A DNA stretch of 46,782 bases from Limiplasma sp958448555 (GTDB taxonomy: Bacteria; Bacillota; Clostridia; Christensenellales; Aristaeellaceae): positions 1 to 46,782 of the forward strand of contig CAUDEL010000019.1 of assembly GCA_958448555.1 (NCBI GenBank), given 5' to 3'. The first letter of the stretch is position 1, and each line of letters begins with the position of its first letter. The notes under the pieces were generated by a model. That model did no database searches. It was not told the origin of the DNA and was given only the letters and a program-made list of their open reading frames with translations. Positions 8,311 to 13,697 of the stretch are shown here, piece by piece. A program made the position numbers and the translations under genes.

Positions 8311-8348
8311 AAAGAAGCCACATTGCATCGTCGCAATGTGGCTTCTTT
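8311..8348. terminator. Perfect 16 bp palindrome, terminator-like
   Basis: AAAGAAGCCACATTGC (8311-8326) and its exact reverse complement (8333-8348) enclose a 6-base loop. The arms end in AAA and TTT, so an RNA from either strand would form a stable stem with a short U tract. A smaller inverted repeat (AAAGTCCG/CGGACTTT) lies just before it. It could terminate read-through either way, or be a dispersed palindromic repeat. Confidence 0.65.
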
Positions 8349-8406
8349 GAAGGGTACCTCAGTTGGATTGATGCTCGGTGGGACGAAGAGGGAGAGTGTA
8401 CGCACG

Positions 8407-8751
8407 ATGAAAGTCGTTAGATGTAATTCCTGCGGAAAATGGATAGGCTGGGAGAATGAGCTTGATGTTGTGCAGACTGATGCCAAAGATGAGGAAGGCG
8501 AGTATATCGACTACGAATCATGTCCAATTTGTGGTTCGGTAAATGGCTTGATGGACCTCGACACCGGATGCAGCTTTGATGAAAGCGAAGTGTCTGTACT
8601 TCGCGGATTGTTTGAACAGATGGAACTATCCGAAGAGCAACTCACCGAGGAAAAGTTCCTTGATTTTGCGCCCGGCACCCATGTTTCTGTCGTTCGCCGC
8701 TGGTTTGAAATGCAGATGAACGGAGAAGGGACCACGTTGACCACGTTTTGA
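8407..8751 (+). CDS. Small zinc-ribbon protein, function unknown
   Basis: The protein has 114 residues from ATG 8407. Two Cys pairs, VRCNSCGKW near the start and YESCPICGSVNG about 35 residues later, form a probable zinc ribbon. The rest is acidic and helical (EVSVLRGLFEQMELSEEQLT). A longer reading frame starts upstream, but it runs through the 16 bp palindrome and lacks a ribosome site. No partner gene is adjacent, and it sits between the maltodextrin promoter and an insertion sequence. Its base composition is more AT-rich than the operon. I do not recognise the family. Confidence 0.65.
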   Translation: MKVVRCNSCGKWIGWENELDVVQTDAKDEEGEYIDYESCPICGSVNGLMDLDTGCSFDESEVSVLRGLFEQMELSEEQLTEEKFLDFAPGTHVSVVRRWFEMQMNGEGTTLTTF

Positions 8752-8825
8752 CCACCTGTTACAAGCGTAACACGCCCGTGTATGCGCTCCATGCGTTTGC
8801 CCTAACACTTTATAGGGTATAGAAA

Positions 8826-8864
8826 AACCCCAGTAAATCGCGCTTTTTGCGACTTACTGGGGTT
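8826..8864 (-). terminator. Leftward intrinsic terminator
   Basis: AACCCCAGTAAATCGC (8826-8841) pairs with GCGACTTACTGGGGTT (8849-8864) with one mismatch and a 7-base loop. Read leftward the stem is followed by TTTTTC, so it terminates minus-strand transcripts. It shields the zinc-ribbon gene from antisense read-out of the neighbouring insertion sequence. Confidence 0.65.
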
Positions 8865-8875
8865 CCTTGCGTGGT

Positions 8876-8957
8876 CAGACCGTCCGAAAAGAAGTGAAAT
8901 CCCGTAGGCTCCAATACAGACCGTCCGAAAAGACATGAAATCCCGCAGGCTCCAGTA
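8876..8957 (+). repeat. Two tandem copies of a 41 bp repeat next to IS1182
   Basis: Bases 8876-8916 and 8917-8957 are direct copies with four differences. Both begin CAGACCGTCCGAAAAGA and end AGGCTCCA(A/G)TA. They lie immediately before the insertion sequence end and may be target-side repeats or part of a longer array. Confidence 0.75.
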
Positions 8958-9042
8958 GAGACATGGGGATTTGAATATCCCCATTTAGTGCGGTATACAA
9001 TGGAAAGAGGATATGGTATAATAAAGAAAAAGCGGTGAGCGC

Positions 9043-10728
9043 ATGAGCTATATCCAAAGCATCGCATCGGAGCAGACGTGGCTTCTGCCCTACAGCATCG
9101 ACGAGCTGGTGGAAGAAAACAACCCCGTGCGGGTGATCCGTGCGTATGTAGACAGTCTGCTCATGGAAGATCTGGGCTTTGTGCGCGCCGTGCCCGCGGG
9201 AACGGGCCGTCCCGGCTATGACCCGCGCGATATGCTGAAGCTCTACATCTACGGCTATCTGAACCGTGTCCGCTCCTCCAGGCGGCTCATGGCGGAATGC
9301 CGGAGAAATGTGGAGCTGTTTTATCTGCTGAATATGCTGCGGCCCGATTTCAGGACGATAGCGGATTTCCGCAAGGACAACCGCCAGGCGATCAAGGCGG
9401 TCTTCAAGGATTTTGTGAAGGCGTGCGCGGAGTTGAATCTGCTGGGCAAGAAGACATTTGCTGTGGACGGCACGAAGATTCGTGCCAGCAACGGCAAGAA
9501 GAAATCCTTTACGCCGCAGATTCTGGAGAAGAAGCTCGACTATCTGCGGGAGCAGGAGAGCAGGATCGAGGAATATCTTCAAAAGATGGATCAGACGGAC
9601 GAGGAAGAACAGCGGCATGTGCGAATCCTGGAGCTGGATATCCGCAAAAAGGACATGCCGGACAAGCTCAGGCAGATCAGGGAGCGGATCGGAAAATACG
9701 AGGGTTACCAAAGGCGTATGGAGGAAAACGGAGAGGACCAGATTCTTGAGACTGATCCGGAGTGCCGGACGCTTCGCACCAAGGAGGGACTGCTGCCCGC
9801 CTACAACATCCAGACGGTGGTGGACGAGAAAAATCACATCATTGCCTCTTTTGAGACGACGGTAGCCAACACGGATCAGGGGCAGCTTGACCGGATGGCG
9901 GAGCAGACCAAAGAGGAACTTGAAATCGGGACGGCGGAATTCATTGCGGACAAGGGGTATGAAAGCCGGGAAGACATAGAGAAGTGCCTGATGCACGGCA
10001 CAATTCCCAATGTTGGCTTTAAGTACGACAAGGATGAGCGCCTCCACGATCTGGAATACATTCCTGCGGAAATCGACGAAGCAACCCGGCAATCCACGAA
10101 AGCGGAGGATATTCAAAAGTGCCTGCACGCGGGGGTGCTCCCGGCCTGCTATGAAGGAACAACGATATCGGTACAGCTTCAAAAGCGCAGTGTGCTGAGC
10201 TGCTTCATCCGGCACGAAGACGGCAGGGTGACCTGCCCAATGGGCAGGGAGCTGTTCAAGCACCGGGTACGGGAGCACGGGACGATCTACGGAAGCCGGG
10301 AAGCCTGCCGAACCTGTCCGAACCGGTGCACGGATTCCAAGAACACGAAGACGGTCAGTATCGGACATAACACCAATATCGTTGCCGTCCGGATGTACGG
10401 GAGTCCAGACCATCCACTCCAAAAGCTGCCGCCCGGCTTTCAGCCTCACAACAGTCTGGGGAGACCGCAAAAGCCCGCGCGTGTGCGGGTGATCCTCCGG
10501 CGCAACCCGGAGGACATGCAGCGGAGAAAGGAGCTTGCTGAGCATCCCTTCGGGACGGTGAAGTGGTATGACGGCGCTCATTTCTTCCTGTGCCGGGGAG
10601 AGGAGAAAGTGAGCGCCGAAATCGCCCTCAGCTTCCTCGCCTACAATCTACGCCGCGCCATCAACCTATTGGGCGCAGGCGTTCTTATCGCGTACTTTTA
10701 TGCCCGAAATCGGAAAAACAGGGGTTGA
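9043..10728 (+). CDS. IS1182-family transposase
   Basis: The protein is 561 residues and apparently intact. The N-terminal domain (DUF772 type) contains PRDMLKLYIYGYLNRVRSSR. The DDE catalytic core is split by a long charged coiled coil (residues 160-225). The likely catalytic residues are Asp142 in FAVDGTKIRAS, Asp303 in FIADKGYESRE and Glu500 in ELAEHPFGTVKW. A cysteine cluster typical of the family (CRTCPNRC) lies near 422-429. The enzyme cuts and moves its own element. The long open frame on the opposite strand is only a shadow of this GC-rich gene. Confidence 0.95.
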   Translation: MSYIQSIASEQTWLLPYSIDELVEENNPVRVIRAYVDSLLMEDLGFVRAVPAGTGRPGYDPRDMLKLYIYGYLNRVRSSRRLMAECRRNVELFYLLNMLRPDFRTIADFRKDNRQAIKAVFKDFVKACAELNLLGKKTFAVDGTKIRASNGKKKSFTPQILEKKLDYLREQESRIEEYLQKMDQTDEEEQRHVRILELDIRKKDMPDKLRQIRERIGKYEGYQRRMEENGEDQILETDPECRTLRTKEGLLPAYNIQTVVDEKNHIIASFETTVANTDQGQLDRMAEQTKEELEIGTAEFIADKGYESREDIEKCLMHGTIPNVGFKYDKDERLHDLEYIPAEIDEATRQSTKAEDIQKCLHAGVLPACYEGTTISVQLQKRSVLSCFIRHEDGRVTCPMGRELFKHRVREHGTIYGSREACRTCPNRCTDSKNTKTVSIGHNTNIVAVRMYGSPDHPLQKLPPGFQPHNSLGRPQKPARVRVILRRNPEDMQRRKELAEHPFGTVKWYDGAHFFLCRGEEKVSAEIALSFLAYNLRRAINLLGAGVLIAYFYARNRKNRG

Positions 10729-10745
10729 AAGACCCCTATTTTTTA
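10720..10745 (+). terminator. Transposase terminator
   Basis: AGGGGT (10720-10725) and ACCCCT (10732-10737) form a short stem followed by ATTTTTT. It overlaps the stop of the transposase gene and probably belongs to the right end of the element. Confidence 0.7.
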
Positions 10746-10760
10746 CCTTTTTAGACGGTT

Positions 10761-11285
10761 TTATGTCGAAAATAGACAATAAAAAAGTCTGAAAACCGTG
10801 GTTTTCAGACAAATTGTGGTCGAGGTGACAGGATTTGAACCTGCGACCTTTTGGTCCCGAATTCTATCTTCCGTTGGGCATCCAATCCCTGCTCGTCCGG
10901 TTGAATCGTGCTGTGACTGGATTTGTTCGGATGGGAAAGTGCCGTCGGTTGGGGGATTTGCGTGGCAGACGACCGGACGCATGGTACTGGTTGTCATGGA
11001 CAACCGGTCGTTATTCCGCGTCGCTTCTCGTGTATGCTCGTTGATGTGGCTGCTGATGGCATCCATCACATGACCGCAGACCGGGCAATGAATGTCGTAG
11101 CGACTATACGTAGCCTTGCTGTGGGCTGTCCTGGCGTGGAGCCGATAGTAGTGCAGTACGATCTCAGCCAGATACAATTCGTGGGACTTTGCCACAGCCT
11201 TTTCGTCCGTGGAGAAGAACATCGGAACTTTTTCTCTGCCATCAGTATCGCTATCAACCAGCGGATGATACTTGTATTTCGTCAT
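10761..11285 (-). CDS. Zinc-ribbon element protein with a scrambled C-terminus
   Basis: The first 85 or so residues look real: MTKYKYHPLVDSDTDGREKV leads to a helical segment (KAVAKSHELYLAEIVLHYY) and a single zinc knuckle DIHCPVCGHVMDAIS. After about residue 90 the frame loses protein character and runs through the tRNA-Pro remnant and its terminator. The last third is therefore probably not native, and the gene was truncated at the junction near 10862-11030. The start at 11285 is preferred over an ATG at 11297, but neither has a strong ribosome site. The family is unnamed and resembles small proteins of mobile elements. Confidence 0.5.
   Translation of the reverse strand: MTKYKYHPLVDSDTDGREKVPMFFSTDEKAVAKSHELYLAEIVLHYYRLHARTAHSKATYSRYDIHCPVCGHVMDAISSHINEHTREATRNNDRLSMTTSTMRPVVCHANPPTDGTFPSEQIQSQHDSTGRAGIGCPTEDRIRDQKVAGSNPVTSTTICLKTTVFRLFYCLFST
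10787..10810 (-). terminator. Terminator of the tRNA-Pro remnant
   Basis: GTCTGAAAAC and GTTTTCAGAC form a perfect 10 bp stem with loop CGTG. Read leftward it is followed by TTTTTT. It lies seven bases beyond the tRNA CCA end, the usual position for a tRNA terminator. Confidence 0.88.
10817..10861 (-). tRNA. 3' half of tRNA-Pro, truncated (attachment-site scar)
   Basis: Read leftward from about 10861, the sequence gives an anticodon-loop-like TTCGGGA (anticodon CGG, Pro). It continues with the 3' side of the anticodon stem, a variable loop, and a T arm GCAGG-TTCAAAT-CCTGT. The acceptor strand CACCTCG and ACCA follow. The 5' half is absent: bases to the right form neither a D arm nor the matching CGAGGTG acceptor strand. 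The break at the anticodon loop is the usual crossover region of tRNA-targeting integrases. The piece is therefore probably the far-end att copy left by an integrated element. It is not a functional tRNA. Confidence 0.82.
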
Positions 11286-11338
11286 GCTGTATCTCATTAC
11301 CGTATAGGCTTGTCGTCAAGGTCGCGGTACCTATCCTT

Positions 11339-11561
11339 TCAGAATTCCATTGCCTCCTCGTAGCTGCTGAACACAGCATCGAAAGTGCCGTGAACGACCT
11401 TCCAAAGGGACACATCGGGGGTCAATATGGCGGGTGATGCCTACAGGCTTTCCGTCAACGGTGAGGAGCAGCCTGTGATAGCGAAAGACTCCATGGGAGA
11501 ACATAGATTTATCGGCATCGGTGAATTTCGGCTTGCTGCCGTAGAAAAACTTGTGTCTCAT
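11339..11561 (-). pseudogene. Small element protein with a frameshift in a C run
   Basis: The reading frame from ATG 11561 (MRHKFFYGSKPKFTDADKS) makes sense to HIDP. There the minus-strand run CCCCC carries one base too many. Dropping one C restores a fitting ending (PDVSLWKVVHGTFDAVFSSY, then EEAMEF and a stop at 11339-11341). Without the correction the tail becomes Cys/Arg-rich and foreign. The gene lies with other small accessory genes between a tRNA scar and a broken restriction-modification locus. Function unknown. A sequencing error in the homopolymer is an alternative to true inactivation. Confidence 0.55.
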
Positions 11562-11681
11562 TGAACAGCCTTCTGTACCCACTGGACATGAGGGCCGCGA
11601 TTTTACGAAGCTTTCACGAAATTTTTGTCCTCCACCTTACGGCCACAGGAACAGCGGAATATGAGGATAAAAATAAAAAAC

Positions 11682-11705
11682 TCCCATTCCATTTCTGGCA
11701 TGGGA
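11682..11705 (-). terminator. Leftward terminator with GAAA loop
   Basis: Read leftward, TCCCAT/ATGGGA and CCA/TGG enclose a GAAA tetraloop, followed by GTTTTTTATTTTT. It would stop transcripts coming from the right before the two small leftward genes. Confidence 0.6.
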
Positions 11706-11724
11706 AAATGCGAGTGCTTATAGA

Positions 11725-11778
11725 TTGAAATTTTCACGCATACATGATACAATTCTATTCAAGATGATTGTGATCACA
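11725..11778 (+). promoter_or_regulatory. Promoter and possible operator of the XRE/dinD/mod operon
   Basis: TTGAAA (11725-11730) and TACAAT (11748-11753) are 17 bases apart. The palindrome TGTGATCACA (11769-11778) lies between the expected start point and the ribosome site. It is a plausible binding site for the XRE regulator encoded next. Confidence 0.75.
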
Positions 11779-11793
11779 TGCGGAGGTGCTATT

Positions 11794-12024
11794 ATGGCTG
11801 TCAGCTATAAAAAACTGTTTCACTTATTGATAGAACAAGATATGACGACTTCTCAACTGCAAAAGAAAGCGGGTTTTTCCGCAAATATCATTGCCCGTCT
11901 GAAACGAAACGGTTCCGTTTCTTTGGAAACCATTGAAAGTATTTGCCGTACGATGAATTGCGGAGTGGACGATATCCTGGAATTTGTTCCGGATGTAACC
12001 ACAGACCATACGGAGGAAGTGTAA
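11794..12024 (+). CDS. XRE-family helix-turn-helix regulator
   Basis: This compact Cro/CI-like protein of 76 residues begins MAVSYKKLFHLLIEQDM. The helix-turn-helix is TTSQLQKKAGFSANIIARLK with the follow-on SLETIESICRTMNCGVDDIL, the form common in small XRE regulators. ATG 11794 is preceded by CGGAGGTGC. Its stop overlaps the start of dinD (TAATG), so the genes are co-translated. It probably controls the operon through the palindrome at 11769. XRE genes of this type often guard restriction-modification or DNA-damage operons. Confidence 0.9.
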   Translation: MAVSYKKLFHLLIEQDMTTSQLQKKAGFSANIIARLKRNGSVSLETIESICRTMNCGVDDILEFVPDVTTDHTEEV

Positions 12025-12905
12025 TGGATAAAAAGCGTGTAGAATTGACGAAACAACAGTTCGATTTAGTTGTACATCATCACGAAGAAGCAAATATTGA
12101 ATATTGGTTTGCCCGGGAACTGATGCCTTTGTTAGGGTATGAGCGATGGGAAAATTTTGATAAAGCCATTATTCGTGCAATGGAATCCTGTGAAACAAGT
12201 GGTATTGAGGTTACGGATCATTTTCGTGAGGTCACGAAAATGATAGAGATCGGTAAGGGTGGGCGCAGACCTGTCAAGGATTATATGCTGACCCGCTATG
12301 CCTGTTATCTGATTGCACAGAATGGAGATCCTAAAAAGAAAGAGATTGCTTTTGCACAGAGCTATTTTGCTTTGCAGACCCGTAAGCAGGAACTCATTGA
12401 GGAGCGCATTTCTCTGATCGAGCGAACCCAGGCTCGTGGTCGGCTCCGTGAATCCGAAAAACGGTTGTCTCAGAATATTTATGAGCGTGGCGTTGACGAT
12501 GCCGGATTTGGCCGTATCCGCTCCAAGGGAGATCAGGCTCTGTTTGGCGGCTATACAACACAGGAAATGAAGAGCCGGTTGGGCGTGAAGGACAACCGGC
12601 CCCTGGCGGATTTCTTGCCGACCCTTTCTATTGCTGCGAAAAATCTGGCAGCAGAAATGACCAATTACAATGTGGAAGAAAAGGATTTGCAGGGGGAATA
12701 CGCCATCACTGGGGAACATGTGCAGAATAATCTCTCTGTCCGCGAAATGTTGGGACAGCGTGGAATCAAACCGGAGGCTCTCCCTCCTGCCGAAGATATC
12801 AAGAAACTGGAACGCAGAGTAAAATCTCAGGAAAAGAAAATTGCAGCTCAGTCCGGCAAACTTCCTGCTCCCGCAGAGGAAGGAGAGGAAAACGATGGCG
12901 AATAA
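12024..12905 (+). CDS. dinD: DNA damage-inducible protein D (DinD) family
   Basis: The protein has 293 residues. The N-terminal BRO-like part reads EYWFARELMPLLGYERWENF. The conserved middle includes DHFREVTKMIEIGKGGRRPV and DYMLTRYACYLIAQNGDPKK. The C-terminal part is helical with a charged tail and a coiled coil (EDIKKLERRVKSQEKKIAAQ). In Escherichia coli DinD is SOS-induced and limits RecA filament activity. In Firmicutes it is often found beside restriction-modification genes, as here. The start overlaps the XRE stop, and the end overlaps the start of mod. Confidence 0.92.
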   Translation: MDKKRVELTKQQFDLVVHHHEEANIEYWFARELMPLLGYERWENFDKAIIRAMESCETSGIEVTDHFREVTKMIEIGKGGRRPVKDYMLTRYACYLIAQNGDPKKKEIAFAQSYFALQTRKQELIEERISLIERTQARGRLRESEKRLSQNIYERGVDDAGFGRIRSKGDQALFGGYTTQEMKSRLGVKDNRPLADFLPTLSIAAKNLAAEMTNYNVEEKDLQGEYAITGEHVQNNLSVREMLGQRGIKPEALPPAEDIKKLERRVKSQEKKIAAQSGKLPAPAEEGEENDGE

Positions 12906-13412
12906 ACTGGAATTGACCTGGTACGGGAAGGACGAGCCGATCCGTGTTGAGCCGAGGCTTTTGATTGAAAATACGGCTCTCTCCAACACCGCGGCTGATC
13001 TGGACACCGAGAATATGCTGATCCACGGTGATAATCTGCTGGCATTAAAAGCATTGGAAAGCAAGTATGCTGGACAGGTGAAGTGTATCTATATATCCAC
13101 CATATAACATAGACGCAATGAACGAATACTATGAGGACTTAATAGAACACTCTATGTGGTTGAATCGTATGCGACCACGCATTGAAATACTGCGAAACTT
13201 GTTGTGTGAAGAAGGTATTATTTTTATCCAGATTAGTGATGAAGAACAGGCTTATCTAAAAGTTCTTTGCGATGAAGTATTTGGCCGCAGGAATTTTGTT
13301 AACATGATCTCTGTTAACATGAAAAATGTTGCGGGAGCTTCTGGTGGAGGTGAGGACAAAAAACTCAAAAAGAATTGTGAATTTATTTTAGTATATGATC
13401 GGGGAATGTCCT
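12895..13412 (+). pseudogene. Type III restriction-modification methyltransferase (Mod), frameshifted and truncated
   Basis: The N-terminus (ELTWYGKDEPIRVEPRLLIE, then LIHGDNLLALKALESKYAGQ) is that of a type III or orphan adenine N6 methyltransferase. After VKCIYI two bases are missing at 13096, exactly in the GAT codon of the catalytic DPPY motif. The frame breaks to a stop at once, while the shifted frame continues PPYNI and then EHSMWLNRMRPRIEILRNLL and EVFGRRNFVNMISVNMKNVA. This second part ends abruptly near 13412, well before the target recognition domain. No Res subunit is present. The gene cannot make active enzyme. Confidence 0.85.
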
Positions 13413-13544
13413 GGTTTCCTCATCATCAAGGAGGAGCAAACAAGCCTGTGCTGGAGCGACGGCCGGCGCTATTTCATCCTGCAGGAGCACAGCATGGACC
13501 GGAAAACCCTGATGAGCGTCGCCAGGAGCGTAAAAAATATTTAA
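13413..13544 (+). pseudogene. C-terminal fragment of a DUF4367-like anti-sigma protein
   Basis: In a frame different from Mod, the sequence reads FLIIKEEQTSLCWSDGRRYF, then ILQEHSMDRKTLMSVARSVK and a stop at 13542-13544. This pattern is the end of the DUF4367 domain found on anti-sigma factors of Clostridia: two strands, W(S/T)DG, then a helix ending in AxSIK. The rest of the gene and its sigma partner are missing to the left, replaced by the methyltransferase. It is followed by an ECF-type promoter and the secreted protein gene, the usual neighbourhood of such regulators. Confidence 0.6.
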
Positions 13545-13557
13545 CAATCAGCTTGCA

Positions 13558-13586
13558 TGTAACAAACGCCGCCTCCTTTGTGTCTA
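13558..13586 (+). promoter_or_regulatory. Candidate ECF sigma promoter
   Basis: TGTAAC (13558-13563) and TGTCTA (13581-13586) are 17 bases apart. They resemble the TGAAAC/CGTCTA pair used by extracytoplasmic-function sigma factors of Clostridia. This fits the DUF4367 anti-sigma remnant just upstream. Confidence 0.45.
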
Positions 13587-13697
13587 ATCATAATGGAGGG
13601 TGCAAAGGAGGTTCTTTCCGTCATGAAAAGGCTTGTATCACTTCCCGCGGCGCATCAGAATCGTGGTCAACGGAGAATCCAGAGCGGAGGTCTTTCC

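Larger units (their letters stand above)
8960..10745 (+). mobile_element. IS1182-family insertion sequence
   Basis: The element is defined by its single transposase gene. The left end carries the stem-loop TGGGGATTTGAATATCCCCA (near 8963-8984). The right end carries a comparable GGGG/CCCC stem (10720-10737). On opposite strands both ends read A(T)(A)GGGG, consistent with inverted termini, but exact ends and a target duplication could not be fixed by eye. An extended -10 promoter (TGGTATAAT, 9014-9022) lies in front of the transposase. Confidence 0.7.

Noticed and set aside
8875..10581. A 568-codon open frame on the minus strand
   Set aside because: It is the antisense of the IS1182 transposase, without a ribosome site, and reads through the tandem repeats. 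It has no family likeness.
10817..10893. A complete tRNA-Pro gene
   Set aside because: The 5' half has no D arm and no acceptor strand to pair with CACCTCG.
10761..10900. Peptide RDQKVAGSNPVTST as a protein end
   Set aside because: This is the well-known spurious translation of a tRNA 3' half, here tRNA-Pro.
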